DNA from: Geothrix sp.
Lineage (GTDB): Bacteria; Acidobacteriota; Holophagae; Holophagales; Holophagaceae
DNA length: 64,000 nucleotides
Direction of reading: 5' to 3'
Assembly (NCBI RefSeq): GCF_030219325.1
Contig: NZ_CP126625.1
Span: 496,001-560,000 of the forward strand
A program made the position numbers and the translations under genes. Shown in pieces: positions 44,019 to 52,401 of this stretch. The notes beneath the pieces are model-generated. The model saw only the letters and a program-made list of their open reading frames with translations, made no database searches and had not been told where the DNA came from. Each line of letters begins with the position of its first letter. Position 1 is the stretch's first letter.

Positions 44019-44147
44019 TAGACTCGCCAGCGAGGTGCCCGCAAGGGCTTCCCGCCACCAATCATCCCACCACTTGACACCAGTCCCGTCCGCGGGACTC
44101 CCGCTCAACCACCCCACCACTCGAAATCCCGCCAAACCTACCCTCTC

Positions 44148-44180
44148 GAAGCGCCCGCACCTCCGGGCGCTTCTTTGTTT
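44148..44180 (+). terminator. Rho-independent terminator
   Basis: GAAGCGCCCG-CACCTC-CGGGCGCTTC, a ten-base-pair stem, followed by TTTGTTT. It closes the manC-cupin-LolA-like unit. Confidence 0.88.
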
Positions 44181-44187
44181 GTGCCGT

Positions 44188-44262
44188 CCGGGGGTTCCGC
44201 GCTGCGCGCATACCCCCGGGCCCCCGCGCAGAGGCTCGGCAGAGCCGGGGCCTCTGCTTGTC
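44188..44262. repeat. Two adjacent palindromic stems
   Basis: CCGGGGGTTCCGCGC followed by GCGCGCATACCCCCGG (44190-44222), then GCAGAGGC...GCCTCTGC (44228-44257). Both are strong hairpins in the motAB-manC intergenic gap; the first is a perfect eight-base-pair stem. They may terminate motB on the minus strand, but without T tract. Confidence 0.5.
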
Positions 44263-44300
44263 TCCCTTCGCCGGGCGCGGCCCTGTTCCCGCTCGATCGG

Positions 44301-45215
44301 CTAGTGCTTGGCCGGTTCCGGTTTGGGGCTGGCGGCGGCCTTGCGGTCCGTCTCCCTGGGCTGGGCTTTCTGGTGCTTGGACTCGGCGGCCTCGTTGGCG
44401 GCGGAGACCACGATGATGGAGATTCGTCGGTTCTGGGGATCCTTGGGATCCTTGCCCTCGATGGGGATGGTGTCGGCATAGCCGGTGACGCGGCGGACCT
44501 GGCCCGGGCGGAGTCCCCCGGCGGCGCCTTCCATCACCCGCCGGGCGGCGTTGGCGCGCTCGGCGCTCAGCTCCCAGTTGGTGCGGTCCTTGTTGGAGTA
44601 CTGCTGGCTGTCCGTGTGGCCGCCGATCACCACGCGGTTGGGCAGCTTGCCCAGCTCCTTGGCGATCTCCTTGAGGATGGACAGGGTGTAGCTCTTGAGG
44701 GTGGCGCTGCCGGAATCGAAAAGCACCTGCGCGGCCTTGTCCTGGATCTGGATGCGCAGGCCCTCATCGGTGAAATCCATGCTGATCTGGTCCTGGAAGG
44801 CCTGGAGCAGTTCGTCCTGCTGGAAGGCCTTCTCGATGGCCTCAGCCGTGGCCTCCATGACCTTCTTCTCCTCCTCGGCAGCGCCAGGCGTCTCCGAGGC
44901 CGTGTCGGTGCCACCGTCGCCATCGGGGCCTGGGGCCATGCCCCGGCCACCGGGCAGGATGCCCTTGCCGTGGTTGGCCAGGATCTCCTTGCCCCGCTCG
45001 CTGTTGAAGAAGTTGGCGTCCTGGAACATCCCGGCGATGCCGGCCTTGGTGTTCTTGTCCGCGCTGTTCAGCAGCCACATCAGCAGGAAGAAGGCCATCA
45101 TCGCGGTCACCAGATCGGCGTAGGCCACCTTCCAGGCCCCGCCATGGGCGGCGGCGTGGCCACCCTTCTTCTTGACGAACTTGATTTTGACTTCGGGTTG
45201 CTGTTGATCAGCCAT
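44301..45215 (-). CDS. motB: Flagellar stator protein MotB
   Basis: 304-residue stator subunit. A short cytosolic N-terminus (KIKFVKKKGG), a single transmembrane helix with the proton-binding Asp34 (YADLVTAMMAFFLLMWLL), a linker, and a peptidoglycan-binding OmpA-like domain (VLFDSGSATLK, VVIGGHTDSQQY, NWELSAERANAARRVM, GYADTIPIEGKDPKDPQNRRI). A 30-residue Lys/Ala/Pro tail ends the protein. Six bases after motA. Confidence 0.94.
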   Translation of the reverse strand: MADQQQPEVKIKFVKKKGGHAAAHGGAWKVAYADLVTAMMAFFLLMWLLNSADKNTKAGIAGMFQDANFFNSERGKEILANHGKGILPGGRGMAPGPDGDGGTDTASETPGAAEEEKKVMEATAEAIEKAFQQDELLQAFQDQISMDFTDEGLRIQIQDKAAQVLFDSGSATLKSYTLSILKEIAKELGKLPNRVVIGGHTDSQQYSNKDRTNWELSAERANAARRVMEGAAGGLRPGQVRRVTGYADTIPIEGKDPKDPQNRRISIIVVSAANEAAESKHQKAQPRETDRKAAASPKPEPAKH

Positions 45216-45221
45216 AGGTCA

Positions 45222-46088
45222 TCACCTCGGCTTGATCTGCCGCACCACTTCCTCCAACTCGCCGGAACCGGGCCGTTCGGTGGAGGGGATGTTGCGCCGG
45301 GCGAACTCCACGGCGGTGATGGGGGCGGCGCCATTGCCGAAGCTGGTGAGGCCGGACCGGATGCAGTTGAAGTAGTAGGCCTCGACGGCGTTCACGGCGT
45401 CGATGTTCTTGGCCAGGGGCTGGAACACGCCGTAGGCCAGCAGGATGCCCAGGAAGGTGCCCACCAGGGCCGCGCCCACCTTGCCGCCGATGATGTTGGG
45501 CGGCTGGTCCAGGAAACCCATGGTGATGACCACGCCCATGACGCAGGCCACGATGCCGAAGGCCGGGAAGGCGTCGGCCAGGGCACCCATGGCGGCACCG
45601 GGGGCGGCATTCTCCGCGTGGTGGACGTCCAGCTCGGCGTCCATGACCATGTCGATCTCGTCCATCTTGGCGCTGCCGTTGATGAGCAGCTTCATGGAGT
45701 CGCAGAAGAAATCCAGGGCGTGGTGATTGTGCGTGAAGGTCTCGTATTTCTTGAAGATGGCCGAATTGTGCGGGTCGTTGACATCCTGCTCCAGGGCCAG
45801 GAGGCCACCCTTCTTGATGTTCACGTAGACCTCGTACTGCATCATGAGGACTTCCATGTACACGGCCTTGGTATAGGGGCTCCCCTTGAGGGGCTTCATG
45901 ACGTCCGCCGCCACCCGCTTGATGACGTTCATGGGGTTGGCGGCCAGGAAGGCGCCCACGCCCGCGCCGAAGATGATCAGGCCCTCTGCTGGCAGCGGAT
46001 GCAGCAGCGTGGGGATGCTGCCGCCCTCCATCAGGTAGCCCCCGATGACCGCGCCAAAGACCACCACCAAGCCGATGATGAAAAACAT
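45222..46088 (-). CDS. motA: Flagellar stator protein MotA
   Basis: 288-residue four-helix membrane protein forming the proton channel with MotB. ATG 46088 follows AGGAG. Seen: IIGLVVVFGAVIGGYLMEGG, PLPAEGLIIFGAGVGAFLAANP, YEVYVNIKKGG in the cytosolic loop, ADAFPAFGIVACVMGVVITMGFL, VGAALVGTFLGILLAYGVFQPLA. Conserved Pro and charged loop residues are present. Standard motA-motB order. No flagellar structural genes in the window. Confidence 0.94.
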   Translation of the reverse strand: MFFIIGLVVVFGAVIGGYLMEGGSIPTLLHPLPAEGLIIFGAGVGAFLAANPMNVIKRVAADVMKPLKGSPYTKAVYMEVLMMQYEVYVNIKKGGLLALEQDVNDPHNSAIFKKYETFTHNHHALDFFCDSMKLLINGSAKMDEIDMVMDAELDVHHAENAAPGAAMGALADAFPAFGIVACVMGVVITMGFLDQPPNIIGGKVGAALVGTFLGILLAYGVFQPLAKNIDAVNAVEAYYFNCIRSGLTSFGNGAAPITAVEFARRNIPSTERPGSGELEEVVRQIKPR

Positions 46089-46191
46089 GCTGCAGCTCCT
46101 GCCGTTTTCATCGGTCGGCAGGACCCGGGCCTGAATTCTGGACGGGAAATGCCCCCGATCCACTGGCACAATGAAAGGATTGGGAGGATTT

Positions 46192-47181
46192 ATGACCGCC
46201 ACGCCGGCCCTGGGGCCCGTTGGAAGCTACGTGAAACACCATTTCCGGCACTTCAACGCCGCGGCCCTGGTGGACGCCGCCGAGGGGTACCGGGTCTACC
46301 TGGCGCAGGGCGGCAAGATGATGGTGACCCTGGCCGGGGCCATGAGCACCGCCGAGCTGGGTCTCTCCTTCGCCGAGATGATCCGCCAGGACAAGGTGCA
46401 CCTCATCGTCTGCACCGGCGCCAACCTGGAAGAGGACATCTTCAACCTGGTGGCCCACGACTTCTATGAGCGGGTGCCCCACTACCGGGACCTCACCCCC
46501 CAGGACGAGGCGGGCCTCCTCAGCCGGCACATGAACCGGGTGACCGACACCTGCATCCCCGAGATGGAGGCCATGCGCCGCATGGAGAAGGCCATGCTCG
46601 AGGTCTGGATGGCCGCCGACGCCAAGGGCGAGCGCTACTTCCCCCACGAGTTCTTCCAGCAGGTGCTGAAGAGCGGGAAGTACGAGGAGTACTACCAGAT
46701 CGACCCCAAGCACTCCTGGATGCTGGCGGCCCTCGAGAAGGGCGTGCCCATCGTGGTGCCGGGCTGGGAGGACAGCACCCTGGGCAACATGTACGCCGCC
46801 GCCGTCATCCGGGGCGACGTGAAGAACGTCCACACCGTGCGCACGGGCATCGAGTACATGACCTGGCTGGCGAAGCACTACCAGGAAGTCACCAAGACCT
46901 CGACCCTGGGCATGTTCCAGATCGGCGGCGGCATCGCCGGCGACTTCCCCATCTGCGTGGTGCCCATGCTGCACCAGGATCTCGAACTGACCGAAGTGCC
47001 GCTCTGGGGCTACTTCTGCCAGATCAGCGATTCGACCACCAGCTACGGCTCGTATTCGGGCGCCGTGCCCAACGAGAAGATCACCTGGGGCAAGCTGGGC
47101 ATCGATACGCCCAAGTTCATCGTGGAAAGCGATGCCACCATCGTGGCCCCGCTGATCTTCGCCTACCTGCTGGGCTGGTAG
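46192..47181 (+). CDS. Deoxyhypusine synthase-like protein
   Basis: 329-residue protein of the deoxyhypusine-synthase family, a spermidine-dependent, NAD-using fold. ATG 46192 follows GGGAGGATTT. Seen: GGKMMVTLAGAMSTAELGL, VCTGANLEEDIFNLVAHDFYE, GWEDSTLGNMYAAAV, FQIGGGIAG and SGAVPNEKITWGKLG, where Lys301 aligns with the active-site Lys of eukaryotic DHS (AVSWGK). Bacteria lack eIF5A, so the target is not that protein; homospermidine formation or modification of another protein are the main options. Monocistronic. Confidence 0.88.
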   Translation: MTATPALGPVGSYVKHHFRHFNAAALVDAAEGYRVYLAQGGKMMVTLAGAMSTAELGLSFAEMIRQDKVHLIVCTGANLEEDIFNLVAHDFYERVPHYRDLTPQDEAGLLSRHMNRVTDTCIPEMEAMRRMEKAMLEVWMAADAKGERYFPHEFFQQVLKSGKYEEYYQIDPKHSWMLAALEKGVPIVVPGWEDSTLGNMYAAAVIRGDVKNVHTVRTGIEYMTWLAKHYQEVTKTSTLGMFQIGGGIAGDFPICVVPMLHQDLELTEVPLWGYFCQISDSTTSYGSYSGAVPNEKITWGKLGIDTPKFIVESDATIVAPLIFAYLLGW

Positions 47182-47934
47182 CTACAGCTCGAAGACCAGC
47201 AGCCGCGCCCCTTCGCGCCCCTTCACGGGGATCACGCGGTGGGGCGTTTCGTTGGGCACCTCGAAGCTGTGGCTGACGAGGCGGCTGCCTGGCCTCAGCT
47301 CCCGCTGGGCCTTGGCCCAGAGGGCGGGCATGGGCACCGGGGAAAGGAAGGCGTAGACCACGTCGAACCCGGTGAGATCCGTGCGCCAGAGGCTGCCCAG
47401 GCGGATGTGGGCGTTCCGGCGCGGCAGGCAGCGCAGCCAGGCCACCAGCCAGGTGGCGGGCGAGGCTTCGACACCCACGAAGACCGCATCAGGTCGGACC
47501 TTGGCGAGGTGTGCCACGGGACCACCGAAGCCGCAGCCCAGGTCCACGAAACGCGCCCCTGGGTGCCCGGGGAGCAGGCCCTCCAGCTTCTCCCAGGCGT
47601 CCTCGCTGGCGTGGTAGAGCGGCACGCGCGTGAGCAGCCCGCCGCCGAACACCAGGGCCAGCCCCAGGAACAGCAGGAGGTAGACCCAGGCGGGAATGGG
47701 CGCCCCCCACAGGGCCCGCACCAGGAAGGGCAGGGCCGCCTGCATGAAGACCCAGCGGGGGCCGAGGTCCAGCCACCGCGACAGGAACACCGCCAGCACG
47801 GACTGCAGCAGCACCCACACCAGGGGCGGGAAGCGCACGCCCAGCCGCACCAGGGCCACCAGCGCCCCGAAGGCCAGGGCCTGGGCCAGGAGGGCGCGGA
47901 GCACCGGGGGCAGGCGGCGGAGCAGGGACATCAC
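47182..47934 (-). CDS. Membrane-anchored class I methyltransferase-like protein
   Basis: 250-residue protein: four N-terminal transmembrane helices (about 1-105), then a cytosolic SAM-dependent methyltransferase domain with motif I FVDLGCGFGGPVAHLAKVRPDAVFVGVEASP, DVVYAFLSPVPMPALWAKA and a C-terminal ELRPGSRLVSHSFEVP. Similar four-helix plus methyltransferase proteins are common and substrates are unknown. It converges with the DHS-like gene, with stop codons adjacent. Confidence 0.8.
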   Translation of the reverse strand: MMSLLRRLPPVLRALLAQALAFGALVALVRLGVRFPPLVWVLLQSVLAVFLSRWLDLGPRWVFMQAALPFLVRALWGAPIPAWVYLLLFLGLALVFGGGLLTRVPLYHASEDAWEKLEGLLPGHPGARFVDLGCGFGGPVAHLAKVRPDAVFVGVEASPATWLVAWLRCLPRRNAHIRLGSLWRTDLTGFDVVYAFLSPVPMPALWAKAQRELRPGSRLVSHSFEVPNETPHRVIPVKGREGARLLVFEL

Positions 47935-47948
47935 CCTATGCTAATCGG

Positions 47949-48848
47949 ATGACCCTCGGCCGCTTCGCCCCTTCGCCCACCGGCGTCCTCCACCTGGGCA
48001 ACCTGCGCACGGCCCTGGCCTCCTGGTTGTCCGCACGGAAGGCGGGTGGACGCTGGATCGTGCGCATGGAGGACGTGGATGGCCCCCGCTGCCGCCGGGA
48101 CCTGGGCGAAGCCCAGCTGCGGGACTTGGCCGCCCTGGGACTTGAATCGGATGCGCCCGTGCTCTGGCAATCCGATCGCTCGGCGGTCTACCGGGAGACC
48201 CTGACCGCCCTGCACCGCGCGAACCGCCTGTATTCCTGTCTCTGCACCCGGAAGGACCTGCAGCTGCTGGCTTCGGCGCCGCATACGGAAGATGGCCTGC
48301 GTGCCTATCCGGGCCGCTGTCGTGGGCGGGCCTGGGAGGGTTTCGACCGCGCCCTGCGCCTGCGGCTTTCCGACGGTCCGCTGACCTGGGAGGACCGCTT
48401 GCTGGGAGCCCAGGTCGATGATCCTGTCGCCCTCACCGGCGATCCGCTGCTGTTCCGGCGGGATGGCTGCTTCGCCTACCACCTGGCCGTGGTCGTGGAC
48501 GATGGTGCCCAGGGCGTGACCGAGGTGGTGCGCGGCGCCGATCTCCGCTCCGTCACCGCCACCCAGATCCGCCTCCAGGAGGCCCTGAGCCTGCCGCGCC
48601 CGACCTACGCCCACCTCGGCATGGTGGCGGCCCCCGATGGCACCCGCCTGGGCAAGCGGGCGGGCGCCCTGGGACTGGAGGCCCTGGCTGCCAGGGGCGT
48701 TTCCCCTGCAGAGGCCCTCGGTTGGCTGGGCTGGAGCCTGGGCTGCCTGGACCGGCCGGAGCCATGCACAGCGTCCGACCTCATCGGGGCCTTCGACTGG
48801 ACCAAGGTGCCGAAGGACGAGTCGCGAGTGCCGACGGCCTGGACCTAG
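47949..48848 (+). CDS. gluQ: Glutamyl-Q tRNA(Asp) synthetase
   Basis: 299-residue truncated GluRS paralogue lacking the anticodon-binding domain; it attaches glutamate to the queuosine base of tRNA-Asp. Seen: RFAPSPTGVLHLGNLRTAL (HIGH class), Zn site YSCLCTRKD...YPGRC, DHPL-type catalytic segments VVDDGAQGVTEVVRGADL, and the KMSKS-like RLGKRAGAL. The length matches YadB (about 298). The last four bases overlap the convergent DUF5329-like gene. Confidence 0.92.
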   Translation: MTLGRFAPSPTGVLHLGNLRTALASWLSARKAGGRWIVRMEDVDGPRCRRDLGEAQLRDLAALGLESDAPVLWQSDRSAVYRETLTALHRANRLYSCLCTRKDLQLLASAPHTEDGLRAYPGRCRGRAWEGFDRALRLRLSDGPLTWEDRLLGAQVDDPVALTGDPLLFRRDGCFAYHLAVVVDDGAQGVTEVVRGADLRSVTATQIRLQEALSLPRPTYAHLGMVAAPDGTRLGKRAGALGLEALAARGVSPAEALGWLGWSLGCLDRPEPCTASDLIGAFDWTKVPKDESRVPTAWT

Positions 48849-49174
48849 TGTCCTGACTCCATCCGCTTCAACTCGGTCCACAGCCAGTCCCGGGCCGGGA
48901 CCGTGCGGCCGTCCTGGAGCCGGATCTCATAGGGCTTGCCGCTCAGGCTGCTGCCGCTGGCGCAGTACTGGATGAACTCCGGGGCCGTCTTCACCCGGCG
49001 GCCGGCATTCTTCCACTTCAGGCGGAGGTGGTCCGCCGCCTCCTTCGGTGAGTGCTCGGTCCCATTGCGGATGAAGACCGCACCCTGGAGGTCGGCCACG
49101 GCCTGGATCAGGGCCTCGATCTTCTGGGCCTCGGGGGTCGGGGCAGGGGCAGCGAGGAGGAGAACCGGGATCAT
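48845..49174 (-). CDS. Small YfeK/DUF5329-like protein
   Basis: 109-residue exported protein with a short signal peptide (VLLLAAPAPTPEA). KIEALIQAVADLQGAVFIRNGTEHSPKEAADHLRLKW, FIQYCASGSSLSGKPYEIRLQDG are the pattern of YfeK-type proteins. Role unknown. The match is recalled, not searched. Length is normal for the family. Confidence 0.75.
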   Translation of the reverse strand: MIPVLLLAAPAPTPEAQKIEALIQAVADLQGAVFIRNGTEHSPKEAADHLRLKWKNAGRRVKTAPEFIQYCASGSSLSGKPYEIRLQDGRTVPARDWLWTELKRMESGH

Positions 49175-49253
49175 GCCTCAAGCATGGCAGGGGAGGTGTG
49201 GACGAAAGAAAGAGGGAAGCGGAGGCCTCTGCTTATTTCAGCTTTTGGAACGC

Positions 49254-49281
49254 AAAAAGGACCCGGCTCTCCGGGTCCTTT
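49254..49281 (-). terminator. Terminator of rpsT
   Basis: Minus-strand AAAGGACCCGGAGAGCCGGGTCCTTTTTGCG: GGACCCGG / CCGGGTCC stem and TTTTT. It lies 20 bases after the rpsT stop. Confidence 0.9.
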
Positions 49282-49300
49282 GAGATGGCTTGATGGCTAC

Positions 49301-49564
49301 TTAGGCCAGCTTGTTGACCTTGGCAGCCAGGCGGGACTTGGTGCGGTCGGCGGCGTTCTTGTGCATGACGCCCTTGCGGCAGGCCTTGTCGACCAGGCCC
49401 TGGGTCGAGGGCAGCAGCTTGGCGGCCTCGTCCTTCTTGCCCCCGGCGATGAGGGCCAGGAAGCTCTTGACGGCGGTCTTCAGGGTCGAGCGGTTGCTGC
49501 GGTTACGGAGTCGGGCCTCGGCATCGCGACGGGCCTTCTTGGCAGCAGACTTGTGATTGGCCAT
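49301..49564 (-). CDS. rpsT: 30S ribosomal protein S20
   Basis: 87-residue basic helical ribosomal protein: ANHKSAAKKARRDAEARLRNRSNRSTLKTAVK is the S20 N-terminal signature, and MHKNAADRTKSRLAAKVN the C-terminal one. ATG 49564. Binds 16S rRNA during early 30S assembly. A single-gene transcript framed by a promoter and a terminator. Confidence 0.97.
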   Translation of the reverse strand: MANHKSAAKKARRDAEARLRNRSNRSTLKTAVKSFLALIAGGKKDEAAKLLPSTQGLVDKACRKGVMHKNAADRTKSRLAAKVNKLA

Positions 49565-49626
49565 GTTCAGATCTCCAGCTTCCGGGGCAGTCCCCCGTAC
49601 AGGGGCTTGGGGAAGCGCGAAAGACC

Positions 49627-49654
49627 ATCCTATCGCAAACAGCCCATGGGTCAA
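49627..49654 (-). promoter_or_regulatory. Sigma-70 promoter of rpsT
   Basis: Minus-strand TTGACC (49654-49649), 16-base spacer, TAGGAT (49632-49627), 63 bases upstream of the ATG. Confidence 0.6.
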
Positions 49655-49755
49655 GGGCAAAAGGCGGGTCCCAGGGGTCATTCGACCCCTTCCGGAGGGG
49701 GCCTCCCTCGGCCATCCTAATCGGAGGCGAATGGCCTCCCGGGAAGGATGGGGTC

Positions 49756-50586
49756 ATGCCGCAGCAGAAACTGGAGTCCGTCGTGGATATGGCGGCGAAG
49801 GCGAAAGCCCTTCGCAGGGATATCCTGCTGCAGGTCTACAAGGCCCAGAGCGGCCATCCCGGGGGCAGCCTCAGCTGGATCGACATCGGCGTGGTGCTCT
49901 ACTACCACGAGATGACGGTGTTCCCGGAGAACCCCGCGAACCCCGCCCGGGATCGCTTCGTGCTCTCCAAGGGGCACGCCTGCCCGGCCCAGTACGCGCT
50001 GCTGGCGGACCAGGGCTTCTTCCCCAAAGCCTGGCTGGAGACCTTCCGCCAGTACCCCACCAAGCTCCAGGGCCATGCCGAGAACCACTACACGCCGGGC
50101 GTGGAGGTGACCACGGGCAGCCTGGGCCAGGGACTGCCCCAGGCGGTGGGCATCGCCATCGGCCTGAAGGTCCAGAACTCCGCCAGCCGCGTCTACTGCG
50201 TGGTGGGCGACGGGGAGAGCCAGGAGGGCGTGATCTGGGAGGCGGCGATGGCGGCGCCCCACCACAAGCTCGACAACCTCTGCGTCTTCCACGACCTCAA
50301 CGGCCTGCAGATCGATGGCGACGTGAAGAAGGTGATGAACATCAACCCGGTCCCCGACAAGTGGCGCGCCTTCGGGTGGGCCGTGAAGGAGATCGACGGT
50401 CACGACTTCACCCAGATCCTGGAGGCCCTGGCCTGGGCCCGCACCATCCAGGGTCAGCCCGCGATGGTCTGCGCCCGCACCGTGAAGGGCAAGGGCGTGA
50501 GCTTCATGGAGAACAACGCTGGCTGGCACGGCGTGGCCCCCAAGCCCGAAGAGTACGAAAAGGCCCTGGCCGAGCTGGCCGACTGA
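49756..50586 (+). CDS. Transketolase, N-terminal (ThDP-binding) subunit
   Basis: 276-residue N-terminal half of transketolase. Seen: SGHPGGSLSWIDIG, SKGHACPAQYALLADQGFF, TGSLGQGLPQAVGIAIG, and the ThDP motif GDGESQEGVIWEAAMAAPHHKLDNL...DLNGLQ. The pyrimidine-binding C-terminal half normally encoded next as a separate gene in split transketolases is not adjacent; argS follows after seven bases. Function needs that partner elsewhere. Part of the non-oxidative pentose phosphate route. Confidence 0.9.
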   Translation: MPQQKLESVVDMAAKAKALRRDILLQVYKAQSGHPGGSLSWIDIGVVLYYHEMTVFPENPANPARDRFVLSKGHACPAQYALLADQGFFPKAWLETFRQYPTKLQGHAENHYTPGVEVTTGSLGQGLPQAVGIAIGLKVQNSASRVYCVVGDGESQEGVIWEAAMAAPHHKLDNLCVFHDLNGLQIDGDVKKVMNINPVPDKWRAFGWAVKEIDGHDFTQILEALAWARTIQGQPAMVCARTVKGKGVSFMENNAGWHGVAPKPEEYEKALAELAD

Positions 50587-50593
50587 GGACTGA

Positions 50594-52393
50594 ATGGAAA
50601 CCCTGCGGCACACCTTCGAACAGCAGCTGGCGGCGGCCCTGCCTGGCGTGGACATCGCGCTGGAACGGCCCAAGTCCGGCGAGGTGGGCGACCTGGCCTT
50701 CCCCTGCTTCCGCGCTGCCAAGCAGCTGGGGAAGAACCCCGTGCAGCTATCGCAGGAGCTGGCCGGATCCCTGTCCATCGAAGGCGGGATCCTCGTGGCC
50801 GCAGGCCCCTATCTGAACCTGAAGCTGGCCCCGGAAGCCCGCGCCAAGGCCGTGCTGGGCGCCATCCTGGAAGCCCCGGCCGGCAGGCCCTATGGCTCCC
50901 GCCGGGCCAACGGCAAGAAGGTGATCGTCGAGTACAGCTCGCCCAACATCGCCAAGCTCTTCACCATCGGCCACCTGCGATCCACCATGATCGGCCATGC
51001 CCTGGCCCAGACCCATCAGTTCCTGGGCTACGAGGTGACCCGCCTCAACCACCTGGGCGACTGGGGCACCCAGTTCGGCACGCTGCTGGCGGCCTACACC
51101 CGCTGGGCCCAGGCGGACAACGCCGATCTGGAGAAGGATTTCGACTGGGCCGAGCCCGCCCCCGACAAGCGCCGCACGCCGCTGTTCCGCCTCTTCCAGC
51201 TGTATGTCCGCTTCCACGCCGAAGAGGAGAACGATCCGGCCATGCGCGACGAGGCCCGGGGCTGGTTCAAGCGGCTGGAGGCTGGAGATGCCGAGGCCCG
51301 GCGCCTCTGGAGCTGGTTCCGGAAGATCTCGCTGAAGGAATTCCAGCGCATCTACGATCGTCTGGGCGTGAGCTTCGACACCCTGGAGCAGGGCGAGGCC
51401 TTCTACGAAGACCAGCTGGTTCCCACCATGGATCGCCTGGAGCAGGCCGGCCTCCTGGTGGAGGGCGACAAGGGCGCCCGCATCATCAACCTGGAGGACG
51501 TGGGCATCAGCACGCCCTGCCTCGTGCAGAAGGGCGATGGCACCAGCATCTATGCCACCCGTGACCTGGCGGCGGCGCTGTACCGGAAGGAGGCCTACGC
51601 CTTCGACCGCTGCCTCTATGTGGTGGGCACGGACCAGGTGCTGCACTTCCAGCAGATCTTCGCCGTGCTCGACAAGCTGGATCCCTGGTTCAAGGGCCGC
51701 ATGCTGCACACGCCCTTTGGCATGGTGAAGCTGCCCGAGGGCAAGATGAGCACCCGCAAGGGCAATGTCATCTTCCTGGAGGACGTGCTGGATGAGGCCC
51801 GCGAGCGCGTGGCCGCCATCATCGACGAGAAGAATCCCGACCTGAAGGACAAGGCCGAGGTGGCCGAAATGCTGGGCATGGGCGCCGTGGTGTTCTTCGA
51901 TGCCATGAACGACCGCGTGAAGCCCATCACCTTCACCTGGGACCGCGTCATCGCGCTGGATGGCGACACGGGTCCCTACGTGCAGTACGCCCACGCCCGC
52001 ATCATGAGCGTGCTGCGCAAGGCCACCGGCGATTGGGCGGCCCGAGCCCAGGCCGGGGACCCGCTCGGCCCCGTGCTGCCCTTCGAAGAGATGGCCCTGC
52101 CCACCGATCTCTCCGGCCTGCAGGCCCCGGAGGCGCAGGCCCTGCTCTTCGAGCTGGCCGGCCTGCCCCAGGCGGTCTCCGCCGTGGCTGAGGGCTGCAT
52201 GGCCACCCCCCTGGCGCGCCAGCTGGTGGCCGTGGCCCGCTCCTTCAGCGGCTACTACACGAACTGCCCCATCCTGGCCCCCGAGAACACCCCGGAAGTC
52301 CGCGAGGCCCGCCTCGCCCTGTGCGTGGCCACGGCCCGCGCGCTGCGCCAGGGCCTGTTCCTCATGGGCATCCAGGCCCCCGACGAGATGTAG
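50594..52393 (+). CDS. argS: Arginyl-tRNA synthetase
   Basis: 599-residue class I synthetase. N-terminal Add-1 tRNA-binding domain (1-110), catalytic HIGH-type [29 protein letters not shown], and KMSTRKGN as the KMSKS loop; DALON-type anticodon domain at the C-terminus (VDRAQ region YTNCPILA...). Seven bases after the transketolase half and nine before pyrG, so probably one transcription unit. Confidence 0.96.
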   Translation: METLRHTFEQQLAAALPGVDIALERPKSGEVGDLAFPCFRAAKQLGKNPVQLSQELAGSLSIEGGILVAAGPYLNLKLAPEARAKAVLGAILEAPAGRPYGSRRANGKKVIVEYSSPNIAKLFTIGHLRSTMIGHALAQTHQFLGYEVTRLNHLGDWGTQFGTLLAAYTRWAQADNADLEKDFDWAEPAPDKRRTPLFRLFQLYVRFHAEEENDPAMRDEARGWFKRLEAGDAEARRLWSWFRKISLKEFQRIYDRLGVSFDTLEQGEAFYEDQLVPTMDRLEQAGLLVEGDKGARIINLEDVGISTPCLVQKGDGTSIYATRDLAAALYRKEAYAFDRCLYVVGTDQVLHFQQIFAVLDKLDPWFKGRMLHTPFGMVKLPEGKMSTRKGNVIFLEDVLDEARERVAAIIDEKNPDLKDKAEVAEMLGMGAVVFFDAMNDRVKPITFTWDRVIALDGDTGPYVQYAHARIMSVLRKATGDWAARAQAGDPLGPVLPFEEMALPTDLSGLQAPEAQALLFELAGLPQAVSAVAEGCMATPLARQLVAVARSFSGYYTNCPILAPENTPEVREARLALCVATARALRQGLFLMGIQAPDEM

Positions 52394-52401
52394 GAGATTC
52401 C

